From: Colletes latitarsis
Lineage: Eukaryota > Arthropoda > Insecta > Hymenoptera > Colletidae
Reading direction: 5' to 3'
Assembly: GCF_051014445.1 (NCBI RefSeq)
Contig: NC_135143.1
Span: 4,526,001-4,590,000 of the forward strand
Length of the DNA stretch: 64,000 nt
The notes beneath the pieces were generated by a model that ran no database searches, had not been told where the DNA came from, and saw nothing but the letters and a program-made list of their open reading frames with translations. How positions within the stretch are numbered: position 1 is the stretch's first letter; each line of letters opens with the position of its first letter. Of this stretch, positions 23,631 through 36,825 are shown piece after piece. The translations under genes were made by a program, and so were the position numbers.

Positions 23631-25388
23631 ATGACCTATCTCTGTTATACGCATAACAACCCAAGGAATCACTTTATGTCAAAAAATGTTAGCATAGAAT
23701 AAAAACAATTTTCTTTCACGTTTTTGTTTTTTACTTTCACTTAAAACCGAACTTTAGCTGACCAAGTTATTAAAAGCACTCTGTATACTGCAACGAAGTA
23801 TCGAAAATGGCCCTGAACGATGATGAGTCTATAATTTCATCCGTGAATTGCATTTCACATGGTAACAGTCCTCTTATTAATCATTAGTTTATGCGACACG
23901 AAATCCTCGCCAATAGTGAAATAACTTTTCTTTGAAACGTTGATTATTAAATCTGAATTTCATCTCCGGGCATTGTGCGGTTCTCCAGTGTAGGTTGTTG
24001 CTTCATTAAAATTATATCAACGAGTTTTCATGTCGATCGAACGTGTATAGACACGATACGAAACACCATTGAACAAAACTGGGACCATACAGAACATCAG
24101 TACACGATGAAAACTGCGTTCGTAACAAAAAGCCGTGCTGCACATACGTTGTTTAATCACGATGATTTGTTAACGAAAATTTTCTCGGCTACGCAACGAA
24201 TGAAATATTCCTTGAAATATGCATCCCAATTGAGCACGTTGGATTACATCGTTATTCGAAGCTGGTTTGCATTCAAAAGTCAACAAATTCGCTGTCGATC
24301 ATCCAGCACAAATACACCTCTTCGCGTTTATTCAACAGTGAATACCACGAAATCACTAAAACCGTATTTTTTCATATAATGCAGTCAGTATGAATTCTTT
24401 TATATGTATGAATTAATCCTATTTCAGCGTCCGAATGAAAATATTTCACAGAAATTTTTCAAATCCGCGCGTTACGATTTATTAGAAATGGACACGATAG
24501 TTACACGTGAAATTTTGGTTTATGATCATACGAGGAGTTAGAGTCCATTAATATTCTTTTTAATTTTGAAATTTAATTCCATGAATTATTTCATAACAAT
24601 TATTCTAATCGAAAATATTGAAAATATGGAAAAAAAATATCATTTATCTGCATTAATTAAAAATTCAAGAATTTGGGTTCCTGCTGAAATGGAATTAGCG
24701 TTATAAATATGACTGTCACTGACTATGATATCAGAATATTTGTCTACGCCCAGATATATGTGAAAATCCATCGAATTCATAAAATGGTAGAATTTTAAGC
24801 AGGAGATATGGAATGAATCTCGAATAAAATATTTTAAATATTCTTTGGTAATATAATGCTGGGACGAATCTAGGAAAAGGGCAATGAAACAATCATCCAC
24901 TACTCCCCCCCCCCCCCCCTCTCACCAAAAAAATGATAAAATTGTTTAAAAATATATTTATTATTCATTTTATATTACATTCTATAAATATACAAATTTT
25001 CTATAATTATAAAAAAATTTCCAGTTGTACAAAAGCAAGTTTAAAAATATACTTTTACGTACTTCGTCTCCCCCCTCTCTAGCCAATATATTTATATACT
25101 TTGACCAATCTATACCCTGAACTCTATAACTATACTATAATCTATACTCTGAACTAAACAAAAACGAATAAAGAGCTTTAATGCTGAATAATTTTACGGT
25201 AAAATATTTGAAAATTTTTTGTAAAATTACAAGTAAGTCATGTAGTCTGTCGGAAATACTCCTGTGAGTTCGTTCAGAGTTCTTCAAATTATTCATATTT
25301 CAGAAATTCGTTGTAAATTAGTACATGCCCTCATGGACCAAACTTTGTTACTGTTTGGTAATAATAATGATTAAATATCAATTTAATA
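23631..25388. other. Unassigned DNA, with a 15-base poly-C run
   Basis: Frames at 23975-24379 (plus strand, 134 codons) and 24640-24900 (minus strand) show no recognisable motif. A run of 15 C lies at 24905-24919, unusual in this AT-rich setting. Nothing else is supported. Confidence 0.4.
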
Positions 25389-26571
25389 TACAGGGTATTC
25401 GGCCACTCCTGGGAAAAATTTTAATAGGGGATTCTTGAGGCCAAAATAAGACGAAAATCAAGAATATCAATTTGTTGATGGAGGCTTCGTAAAAAAGTTA
25501 TTAACGTTTAAAATTCCGAACGTACTGAATTTTTTTCTCGAAAATGCGCAAGATTTCGGGGGTATGTCTATTCACCAAAAATGATTGTAATTGACTCCCG
25601 CAACCGAAAATAATTTTTCCACAACGATATGAAATTTTTTTTTTCCGTCGAAAAATTTCACACCTTCTCGAATTTTTTTCTCAAAAATGCGTGGAATTAC
25701 GAGTGTATGTGTATTGACCAAAAATGACTGTAATTGACCCCCGGAACCGAAAATAATTTTTTTAGAATTAATTAAAAATTTTTTTTTTCGTCGAAAAATT
25801 TACCCCCTTGTCGATTTTTCTTAAAAATTCGTTTTTCATTTTTAATAATTTTGCTTGACACCCTACAGAAAAGTTGTCTAATACTTTTTTGTAGGTAGAC
25901 ATGAGTTTTACTTGAGAAAAAAGTTTCATTGAAATATATTCACAATTGTAGGAGTTATGGCTGTTTGAAAATTGGACCATCTTTATGGGGTTTTTCTCAT
26001 TTTGCGGGGTCAAAGACCAACTTTTCGAATATTTTTGCGATTTGTACATATTCTCCACCAAAATACGCGTAGTTTGCTTTTTTAAACATTAAAATCGTCC
26101 AATCCGTTCAGAAGTTATGACGTTGTAAAAATTCACATGAAAATTCGGGCAGACATTTCTGGCCAGAAATTATATTTTCGGTAAGGAATTTTTTTCTCGA
26201 AACTGAGTAGGATTTCGGGGGTGTGTGTGTTAACCAAAAATGCTTGCAATTGATCTCTGCAACTAAAAATAATTTTTCCAAGACGTTTCGAAAGTCTTTT
26301 TTTTCACCCAAAACTTTCAGCACTTACTCGAATTTTTTTCTCGAAAATGGGTAGAATTTCGGAAGTATGTGTATTCACCAAAAATGATTGTAATTGATCC
26401 TTGGAACCGAAAATAATTTTTCCGGAACGATTTGAAATTTTTGAATTTAATAGTTAATAACTTTTTAACGAAGCTTCCATCAACAAATTGGTATTCTTTA
26501 TTTTCGTCTTATTTTGGCCTCTAGAATCCTCTATTAAAATTTTTCCCAGGGGTGGCCGAACACCCTGTATA
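25389..26571 (+). mobile_element. Copy I of the modular TIR family, long form
   Basis: Left tip TACAGGGTATTCGGCC and right tip CGAACACCCTGTA. Two modules (near 25574 and 25717), the core at about 25795-26150, then two modules (near 26233 and 26378). Its order matches copies C and D, so all three belong to one subfamily. The 97-codon antisense frame at 25768-26061 covers the core. Confidence 0.93.
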
Positions 26572-29500
26572 CATATAGTTTTCCGTAAATACCTGATTGA
26601 ATTTATTTAAAAAAATTCTTTTCGATTGTTTTCTTACAAAGCTAATTTGGCACATATGATTACGATTTTTATGTTTTTATTTATGGGAAATAAATAAAAT
26701 TGCGCTGAAATAAGATAACTGCAAATAAATAAATTGCGCTGCAATAAGATAACCATTTTTTCCTTGTTAGGAAAAAATAATATAACAAATAATATTATTA
26801 AATCATTTGTTCAATGAATCATTTATAATGTAATATAAAAATAAAAATTTAATACAATATAAGAAAATATATAAAGGTAAGAAATTAAATATTTATGCGA
26901 AAGTGAAAAAAATAATAAAAGAAATTTAAGCTCTTAAATTTAACTAAAAAAATATTATATTAGATGTAATAGCTTTATAGATACAGTCACAAATTTTTTA
27001 ACTCAAACATTAATTAATTAATTTATGTATACATAAAAAGTCTAATAATAAGTGATTTGTCGAAAGATAAAATTATCTCAGCGTAAATAAATGTTAACTA
27101 CTAAAATATTTAAGGAAAAAAGACAAAATCTCTATATCCATTTGATTAGTAATAGAGAAAAATTAAACAAAAAATAAAAATGAAAGGAGGAAGAAAAAAA
27201 TGGATAGAAAAGCAAAGAAAGAAGAAAAAAAGAAAAAAATTCCGGCATCCATTCGTGGTTTATTTGGGGTATATTTTAGTACTAGGAGCAGGGTGAATGG
27301 GGTTCAATATTTTCTGCTCGAAACAAAATTACGCGTCAGTCTACACGAAACTCGTTGAGATGTACAATCACCAACGTGTAGTTGCGGTAGTATACGAAGT
27401 TAACAACGTTACATAGTAAAGAATTACATAAGTCTTTCCGTTTACACAGTGTTTTCGACGAAGTGCCTTTCGGGAAGATGCGTGAGATCGATAGAATGAT
27501 CATGCATCCCTTAAGATGCATGAACAGTGTAAAAAAATAGAGAAGAAATTGCTAAAAGTGGTTCAGAAGGAAACTAAATTAGTCATTATAGTATATGTCT
27601 TCGAGTAATATAATTCAGTAAGTAATGAGTATCATATAATAATGTATAAAATTATACAAATAAATAAATAGTGTTCTAGTTTCGCAATAATGAACAAAAT
27701 ATTCAACTTTTTGTTCTTCCTTAGATCCTCGAGTTCCAATTTAAATTAACTATAAAATTCCTAAAGAATTTTGTTTTATGTTTGTTTGTGTTACTATTAT
27801 GATATTATTGGATAAACACAGATTGTGGTCTAAATGAGGCAACTTTAACAAATAACTGATAACAAGTTGTTTATCTTTAATACAGCACTAGAATTAAAAA
27901 AATGAATTTTCTATAGAGACAAAGAAACGCTTTATTTGGAACAGAATGACTATGAATTGTTGTTTAAACATTTTAAAGTTTATTGATTCAACTCTAACAC
28001 TAATTTCAAACCATGAATAATGACTGTCTGAGCGAACTTCATTATTTACTTACTAAAATAGGCAAACTGTGTTATTAATCAAACTAATTTCTCCCAGGTC
28101 GTAATTTACAACACTAGACCCATGTAGGCAACGGTTCAATCAAGGAAACTCTTCTCTATGTCATTACTAATTTAACCTTCCATTTACTGTAATATTCATA
28201 ATGTTGATATATTTATTATAATATCCAAATTGTATGCTGATTAAATAACCATTACCTCTTGATTCCCTAGAATTTATAGATGTCGATTACGTAACAATTT
28301 CTCCTTTCTGACGAATACCAGAATTAACCATTTTTGCGATTTTCAGTCTATGTAATTTGATGTATTTTTTTAATTCAAGAAAACTAGTTTAAGATCCAAA
28401 CATTATATCGTGCAACGTGTAAAAATACACGCTTGAACTTTTAGTCAGTTGCACCTACTGGATTATGAACGTTGCACCGAATATCTCAATAAATAAATTT
28501 ATTTCTAATACCATCTACAATGGAGAAATAAAATATTGTTATTGTGCTGCAGAAATTCATTCGAACTTTCCAGCATAGAAAAGGCATTGCACGTTCTTTT
28601 ACTTTTTTTGAATTGCATTCCAAGCAGACGCTGTTCTTTTCGGTTCAGTTATCCGATTTGCATCAGCGAACATGCCGCTTTATTTAAAACGGCCGACTAT
28701 TTCGGAACACAGCGCTTCCAAAACATAGAGTTCCGCCAGTTCATCGTTAGAATTGTTAATGGTAACAGTTGAACGTCAGCGCGGACTAAAAGCAACCTTT
28801 GAAATTAATATCGAACGGTATATAACACGAAACGTCAGAATGGGTACATGGGTGAGAGATATTCGTATCGTCTGTCACCTGCACACCTAATTATCACGAT
28901 CCTATTATCCATGGGAAATGTTTACAAGAAACAAAGTACTCCTCGTTGAACTGCCTATGAAAAGGAAACGATTAATTGCTCACTGGACAGAACACAATGG
29001 TTATAAGCATCCCGCCATCTCTTGTCCAACTTGCCTCTATTTTCTAGGGCCGAAGACTTTTGTTCTTAAAACTGCTGAAAGAAACTTTCGCCGCGGTCGC
29101 CCTCCAGCTGCTTCCGTAAGGAGAATAATAAATTACAATTGCAACGCTGACGACGGGAAAAGAGGCGGAGACAAAAAGATAGATAAGGAAGAGGTAGGAC
29201 AGGCAGAATGGAAGGGACGTTAATTGGATTGCTAGTGGCGAGCGTAGAAAGTTCAGCAGTTAGATTCCTCGGGTAAATATGTTCAGAGTTCGTTGAGGAG
29301 ACGTCGAGTCAGAGCTTACCGAACAAGCACTATCGTGAAAGGTATTGATTTCACTGTCAATAATTTGTTACTTCTTGCAACAAAGAACCTAACAGAAGGA
29401 TCGAACAATTTCGCGAGAATATCGAGACATCGTTTGTAAATTGGGACTCTAGTGGTCCTTACAATTTTTAGGAAATTAAATCACCATTCTATATCATATC

Positions 29501-29814
29501 ACCATTCTAACAAATTCGTTCATTGATTAAAATGTAAATAATTGCCTACTGCTGTTAAAAGGCATACTTGATTTGATCACATCGATTTATCTCTTGCTAA
29601 TTTTAATGTTTCATGTTTGTAGAGTGCACACTTCGCGACAAAAAGATGGCAAAATGTATAAATGTAAAGATTTTTAATTTTCGTAAAAATATATTCTATT
29701 GAATTCAGAGTTGATACTGCATATCTGCGAGAAGACGGCTACCGGGTCGGCACAGGGGAGAGAGGACTACTGTGCTTACTCCACCTATTCCCACTTTCGT
29801 CGTACGACATATTG

Positions 29815-29872
29815 TCATTTCGACCAATAGGGCGCGCCAAACTTCAAAGTGGGGAACCAATCAGACCCGCAT
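29815..29872. promoter_or_regulatory. Two CCAAT-type boxes in a GC-richer patch
   Basis: CGACCAATAGG (about 29820) and GAACCAATCAGA (about 29858) lie 38 bases apart within a GC-richer block that includes GGCGCGCC. Paired CCAAT boxes are typical of NF-Y-bound promoters. No downstream gene is visible in the window, so promoter function is only a possibility. Confidence 0.2.
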
Positions 29873-32808
29873 TCCTTTCGCTAGCCAACTTCTCGCAGAC
29901 GCACAGTACTGTCTTGCAATTATAAGAAATAATATAAACATGTTTCCGAATATTTATTATATAAAAAAAAAATTTTATTTAATAATATTGAAAAATAACG
30001 AATAATGGACATGACAAAAAGTAATAACATTTCTTTAAAAAACGTATTATTTCTAATAATATATTACTTTAATTCTTTGTTGATCATCCTCTTACTTCTA
30101 TAACTCCTGATTTGAATAATTTTTAAATAAAATTGCTGTATCGACAAAGTGTCGAGGGCTGGAACTACCCTGCTGAAAAATATATTTTATACGGGCAATT
30201 TTGACAGCATGTTTCTTCAACTATGCATCAATTAGATTAATGTAACTTGAACTGTTTAGTTTGCTACTTGTAAACTTAATATCAATTCTAGCTCTCATCC
30301 TAACTCTTTCACCACTTGATTATCGATGACTTAAAATGTATTGTTTTTTCCGCAAATCCTGAAAATAGAATCGATACCCATCCGGTCAATTCATATATTT
30401 TTTAGCAAACTGTAACTATGTTTCTTTATGCTGTTTTATAAGCGATGATTTACGCACCAATTTTTGGTATTTTATGTATCTACAGTTTTCTATTACGCGT
30501 TGTAAATTACGTAAATTAGTATTTACACTACCTTCTACTTCAACTTCTCTAGCAGTAGTCGCAGAATATGACGCAGTTCTTAAACTTGTTCGTCGCTGGC
30601 GATCAGATATCACTTTTAGGCATCCAGTACTTTCCTTTTTGCTATATTAGTCGAGTTTGAAGATATATATGACTTTGAAACTATAATTTAAACGTTTTGT
30701 AATTTATCCAATAGAAAAATGTTCTCGGCGATAATTCTTCAGTGATGCTTTTTCACAGTCATTAAACTTCTTATCGCGACCTATTTTTATTCAATCTTCA
30801 AATTATTTGAATTAGAAATCGCACAGCGTTAAATGTTTCCTTGTGTAAATGGTTTCATAACTTTATTTTGACTAAACACGCAAAATTTTAAATACGTGCT
30901 ATGATTATGTTGCAGCAACCAGTAGTAATGTTTACATTTTTCACTTAATCTAACTCAATAAATGAAAACATTGTATTTTTTTAGAATTCGTGGAATGTAC
31001 TGCTGACTACAAATTAATACAGAATACGAGGAATTTCATTATTCAATTATATGTATAAAAATTAACAAAATTACGTAGCATGCTATTTTTTGTCGTGGAT
31101 TGTAAATCTGATGGCACATTTCCAAAAAGTTGACTGAGATACAGGCCATGACCGTGAAAGTGCAAATGAAATCCGCGCGGATGCAGAAGGCAAACTAGTA
31201 GAATTCGTTCGTTCTCTTCCTCTTGACCTTCGAATAATAGAAATCATTTACCCCATTTATAAGGATTTATCTTCCAGAGATTCATTAAACTGATGTTACG
31301 ATATCTAGGCGTAAATTACCAATGACATTTATAACAATATCGTATGATAGTTTACATCCAAATATGTTTTCAGTACTTTTATAGTATCAAAGAGGATATA
31401 ATATCGATTTGAACAGAAAAGATAACAGTCTAAAAAGTTCGTTATTATGTTATTACGTAATGAAGCGAAAATGTTAACAGTTTCGTTAAATCCCCGATTT
31501 TGAGTGCTTCGTGCAAGCATTATCACAGTAGAAAGTTAGCTAAAATTCTGGAACATGGTAAAATAGAGCACCATGTTTACCTGAACTTTTCCTATTGTTT
31601 ATGTTTTCTCAATCGATCGCTGAAGTAAGTTAAAATACATCTTGTACAATCGATATGCATCTTGCTTCATGGTTATCTTAGTAGGATTATTTAGAAATCA
31701 TCAAATATTCTTATCGTCGCTGTTTCATTGACACCGATTTTCATCTACACATAAACGACAAACATACATTGTTGATTTTGTGTACTGGAAATACAGAAAG
31801 CGTTAATTCCTACAATCCTTCAAAATATGATCAAGCATCTGAAGCATGGCTGTCTGAAATTATTAAATGTTATGAAATACAATCATTAATTAAGCCTATT
31901 GATGAGAGTTCATAAAACGATTCTATGTACTTTCATCATCCGGTGGAAAAGCCATTATCGCGAAACAATTAGTATATTTAAGAGGACTCCAGTGGAACGT
32001 TGGATGGAAATAAACAGTATCTAACTAATTCATATCCAACACATTCTATAAAAAGTATCCTACAAAGAAGGGATTAGAAGGCCATACTAATTGTAAGAAT
32101 TAAATTCTGTGTATAAAACATCAAAGAAACATTTTCTGTGTGGTTTCTAGTAAAGAAACTCTTCGTCACGCTACTTTTATACTATTTTTAGAATGTAATT
32201 AAGAATACAATAACTGAGTAAGACAATGTTTTCATAAATTCATTAATTCGAAATGCCTAGGTATGACATATAAATTTTGTTTAATATTTTTTGTCCACTT
32301 TTTTAATTTTGCTGAGTAATATTTCACACGATTTATCAGAATTTATTGTAGCTTATTTGATTCTGTTCATTTTTTGAGTGGATTATACAAAAAATAGAAG
32401 TAAACATAACTCAATTTCACCAGCTATGTCCTTGTAACCGACAAATAGTTTGATAGTTGAGAAAAATCCATTGTTGCTGTTTAACTAACAAAAATATTGC
32501 ATGTTATTCGAATAGTGAGGATGAGGCTCGAGAAAGTCACTATATTTATTCCATCTAATACTGTAAATTAGAAATCAAGGGAACTCATTGTGATTAACTT
32601 AAAATATTGAATTTGTAGTAACTTTGTTTAAATTGGTTAGATAAATCTATTCCACTTTCTTGGTTTTTCAATAATAATATTACTTCCTAGTTTAAAGAAC
32701 TTGGTCGAAAGTTTTTACGTAGTATGATAGTACACCTGAAATCCCTTTCATATTCTACTAGACCTCATGTTTTTTTTTACCGAGGCTTTTTACTGATACA
32801 ACTTTCTT

Positions 32809-32887
32809 CTATTCTCTCGGCTTTTTATCCAAAAACTTGCAAAAGTTCCTTACATTCCTTAATAATAGAAAATTTATTTTAGGAAAC
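32809..32887. repeat. 79-bp segment repeated at 44177-44256
   Basis: It shares CAAAGTTCCTTACATTCCTT (here with AAAAG) and AATAATAGAAAAT with the segment directly after copy M, at high identity and in the same orientation. The two are 11 kb apart. The nature of the repeat is unknown. Confidence 0.75.
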
Positions 32888-34818
32888 GTTTATGCTAATT
32901 AAATTATAATTTATTATATCTAGTGTATGTAAACAGTATTGGTAAAATAATATAATTGCATAGAATGTCCATGCAATGTTTGTTGGTGATTTCATTGTAT
33001 TAATATATAGATATTGTCGATGAAAATATTGTCAGGGATTTCAAGCTGATTTATTATCAAAACGTGTTCGACAGTGTCGTTTCGGCCCTCTTCAATAACA
33101 GTACAAAAAGAACAGCTTTTTCAGAATGTAAGAGGAACCTACATAAAGTATATCTACTATAATTGTATGAAAGGGCGAGAAAGATATAAAGGAAGAAAAC
33201 ATTAAGTTGCGCGAATAAATGTATATTGTAGCCTCGCTATGAAGTAAAACATAAATTGTCGCGTCTAATGAAGAAGAATATAAATTATCCTGTTCACTCG
33301 CCCCGTCGGGTGGTACGTGCGACACTCAGCCTTAGAATTAGATAAAATAAAGTCGATTTCAGACTTCAGCTTGAACGTTTTAAGGAAGGATCATTATAAT
33401 GAGCAAATAACAGCATCAATAAACTGTCGTTATTGTCAACCCTTGTGACAGACACAAATCGTTGATGAAACATATGTCATCGCAATAATTAAAAGGGTTT
33501 AACCTCCATCAGGTGGGTTTTATAATCCACAACTACCAACTGCTCGACTCGACCTAAGTTCATACATACATGGTTGACGATCTATGTTTTATCGAAACGT
33601 TACTATAATAAAACGTTAACAAATAAAATCGTAATGGAACGTTACATTATGTCACATCATTAATCAATTATATTTTGAAGTGGACTTACAAAGAGTTCGA
33701 AGCATTGATTAGAAAATGTTTCTGTAGTTATTATTTTAGGCGTCGTTCAAGTGACGGGTTGTAAGGCCGTCGACACTCGTAGTGAATCTGCGAAATTGTT
33801 GTCCACGAACAAATTATTGTTGTGGAGTCACGTGGAAACAATGATTGATATACGAGGTTTTGTTATGATTAGAAGAATGTTTATTGTGATATGATGTGAT
33901 GTTATCTACTCTTAACAGAGTGAGTGAGATTTGAAGTTCATTAACTGGTGATGTTAGAGTAACTGACTTGTTAACACTAAACCTACCGACACTTCATGTA
34001 TACCCATTCTTACCATGACCGGTCAAATGACCAGACTTCCTTTTTCTCTTTTACGAGGCAACGCACTTCTAATTTTTGCATTATATGTATAGAAAGTTGT
34101 GTTTTGATGTTTATTCGTAAGATATCCTTCTCTTTTATGTCGCATAGTTTTTCTTAAAGCATTTAATTCTAAGAACTTGTACAAAAATATTTAATACTTT
34201 ACTCGAAACGTACATTAGTACTTTAACAGTATTAGTGAATTAGTAATTTTCATCGGATAGAAGATAAAACGCTTTTGAAAACAAATTTTCTTTCAAGTCG
34301 ATACCGTAGTTAATTTCAGAGAAAACAATTGTTTACGAAAAAATGGCATAATAATTATGCTAATACTCTGTATACAAATTTAAACTCATTTTCAATTAAA
34401 TAAACAATTTATGATCCAGTTTTATGGCACATCAGTCGTATGATCAATAGGAAGTGCTGAAACTACTTTGGGTATGTAGCGTCAAAGTAAATGTGAAAAT
34501 AAACATAGAAGACAGCAAGAATTATAGTAGCTGGTACAGTCATTGGATAGAGGATGAGATCCCCTTTAAAATGAGCGTTCGAACAAGTCGATAGCTCAAT
34601 TAGTTCCGGAGATATGACGATTTTAGTTTCAAGTCGATGTGGTGGCTAGTTTCGGAGATATAAGGGTTCGAAGCGTTTGTTTACATTCTTACTACGGCCT
34701 TGTCGAGGTCGTTGACCACACGTGCTCGTAGTAACTAGGTCACTCGGCCACTCGGTCACGTACGAGACAAAGAGGTACGACGCGACGCGTTAGACGAAGA
34801 CGGAGATAGTCAAATTAA

Positions 34819-34909
34819 GAAAAATACCAGTTTACATAAATTACGATATCTCGAACACGGAAAATCAGATCGACAAAATCCAAAAGCCATTTTAAAAAGG
34901 AAGGTTTAC
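34819..34909 (+). repeat. Internal direct repeat, first copy, of the TTAA element
   Basis: It shares ATAAATTACGATATCTC, AAAAGCCATTTTAAA and GGAAGGTTTAC with 35041-35131 at about 80% identity by eye. The unit ends in the same word in both. Confidence 0.8.
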
Positions 34910-35040
34910 CGCTGCTAACGGTGATTTAATTTGTAATAAAACACTAGTAGTTTCGGAACAGTACACGTCTAAAGTTTTAGTATTTTTAATACGCGTTGCT
35001 ATAGGCATTGTACGGCGGACCATGAGAGATAGTAAAGATT

Positions 35041-35131
35041 GAAAAATTACCCTTTTATATAAATTACGATATCTCCAAAACAGGAAATCGGATCGCCAAA
35101 AACCAAAAGCCATTTTAAAGGGGAAGGTTTA
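35041..35131 (+). repeat. Internal direct repeat, second copy, of the TTAA element
   Basis: Same 91-bp unit as 34819-34909, in the same orientation, 222 bases downstream. It suggests partial internal amplification within the element. Confidence 0.8.
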
Positions 35132-35420
35132 CAGCTTCCAACGATGGCTCAATTATGGAGAAAACGTCTGTCCAGTTCTTTACAAAAAAATATAAATCAT
35201 TCAACCGGTTAAATGACTGGTCATGGTAGGTAAGAGAGACTACATATTTTTCTCAGAAAACAAACAATAAGAATAGAAATGAATATTGTAAAATTCATTG
35301 TACGTATTCTACAAGAAAAGTCGTGAAGTTAAATGGCGCTGAAATAATATTATGTGTTAAAAATTCTAAAGGAAATTTTAAAAACGGTCATTTGACCGGT
35401 CGCGGTAGGTTTAGCGTTAA

Positions 35421-36011
35421 GCAAGCGCAGAGAATGAGCTATCGTGGAAACCGTGGAAAATTCCATTCTAGAAAGTCTTTCGACTATGCCCATATATGGG
35501 CACAAAACGACGCTTTATAGCCCTGCAAGGGGCCAATGGGGAACCTAGCTTTGTAGTCATCACACTCCAATGGATAAATTCTGATGAGTTACAAAAATTA
35601 CTGATCTTCGCTTTGAGATACAACATATTACAAAAAATTAATTTTGAAAAATATCGATATAATAAAAGTGCATCTTCCCTATAATCGAGAATGATAATTT
35701 GATATACTATAACAATAGTTTTGACCGGAAGCTTAGGACTTCATCCTTCAAAGAGTCTCATTTTATCAAGTACCAAATAAATTATTACATGTACTTAACG
35801 AAAAAATTATTTTCAATTTTCTGTTGTTTTTAATTAATTTAAATCATTAAAAAAATCCAAGTACATTAAATATTGTAGAAACTATGTTTTTATTTCAATG
35901 TGACGTTTTATATTTCAATTTCAAAATAAATATGTCTGGTCTGATAGTAATTTTAAAGCATTCCTTTTTTTTTAACGACAGAAATGTCTAATATTTGATT
36001 GACAAATGATA
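35421..36011. other. Unassigned AT-rich DNA
   Basis: Short plus-strand frames at 35323-35684 straddle the end of the TTAA element and look incidental. No repeat or signal was recognised. Confidence 0.5.
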
Positions 36012-36825
36012 TACAGGGTGTTCGGCCACCCCTGGGAAAAATTGTAATGGGGGATTCTAGAGGCCAAAATAAGACAAAAATCAAGAATATCAATTTGTTG
36101 ATGGAGGCTTCGTTAAAAAGTTATTAACGTTTAAAGTTCCGCCACTGATGAATTTTTTTCTCGAAAATGCGCAAAATTTCGGGGGTATGTCCATTCACCA
36201 AAAATGATTGCAAATGACCACCACAGTTAACAATATTTTTTTCAGAACGATTTGAAATATTTTAATTTTGTTGAAAAATTTCACACCTTCTCGAATTTCT
36301 TTCTAGAAAGTGGGTAGGATTTCGGGGGTATGTCTATTCACCAAAAATGATCGTAATTGACCCCCGCAACCGAAAATAATTTTTCCAGAACGATTTGAAA
36401 TTTTTTTTCTTTTGTCAGTCACCTAATTAGATTTTCGGTAAGGAATTTTTTTCTCGAAAGTGCGTAGGATTTCGGGAGTATGTGTAATGACCAAAAGTGA
36501 TTGTAATTGACCCTCGAAACCGAAAATAATTTTTGCAGAAGGATTTACAATTTTTCTTTTTCGTCGAAAAATTTCACATGTTCTTGAATTTTTTTCTAGA
36601 AACTGGGTAGGATTTCAGGGGTATGTCTATTCACCAAAAATGATCGTAATTGACCCCCGCAACCGAAAATAATTTTTTCAGAACGTTTTGAAATTTTTGA
36701 ATTTAATTGTTAATAACTTTTTAACGAAGCCTCCATCAAGAAATTGGTATTCTTGATTTTCGTCTTATTTTGGCCTCTAGAATCCTCCATTAAAATTTTT
36801 CCCAGTGGTGGCCAAACACCCTGTA
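36012..36825 (+). mobile_element. Copy J of the modular TIR family, four modules, no core
   Basis: Left tip TACAGGGTGTTCGGCC and right tip CAAACACCCTGTA. It carries four successive modules (near 36197, 36341, 36490 and 36635). Only a stub remains between the second and third (about 36405-36440) where other copies have the core. It shows that core and modules vary independently. Confidence 0.93.

Larger units (their letters stand above)
26572..33970. other. Longest stretch without a recognised element or gene
   Basis: This is mostly AT-rich non-coding DNA. A purine-rich run lies at 27179-27242. 28540-29230 is GC-richer with a 101-codon plus-strand frame (28918-29223) rich in Arg and Lys, unrecognised. 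At 31736-31920 a plus-strand frame of about 60 codons ends LSEIIKCYEIQSLIKPIDE, also unrecognised. 33040-33340 has an LTR-like look on the minus strand but no paired ends. No family copy is present for 7.4 kb. Confidence 0.45.
33975..35416. mobile_element. TTAA-flanked element, piggyBac- or Kolobok-like, non-autonomous
   Basis: TTAA at 33971-33974 and 35417-35420 flanks ends CACTAAACCTACCG and CGGTAGGTTTAGCG. Subterminal copies of ACCGGTCAAATGACC occur on the left near 34020 and on the right at about 35390, and a variant, TAAATGACTGGTCATGGTAG, lies at 35208-35230. The 1.44-kb interior has no transposase but holds a 91-bp direct repeat. TTAA duplications are the signature of piggyBac and Kolobok superfamilies; which one applies cannot be decided without coding sequence. 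Confidence 0.8.

Noticed and set aside
28918..29223. 101-codon Arg/Lys-rich frame
   Set aside because: No known domain and biased composition; kept only as a note in the surrounding region.
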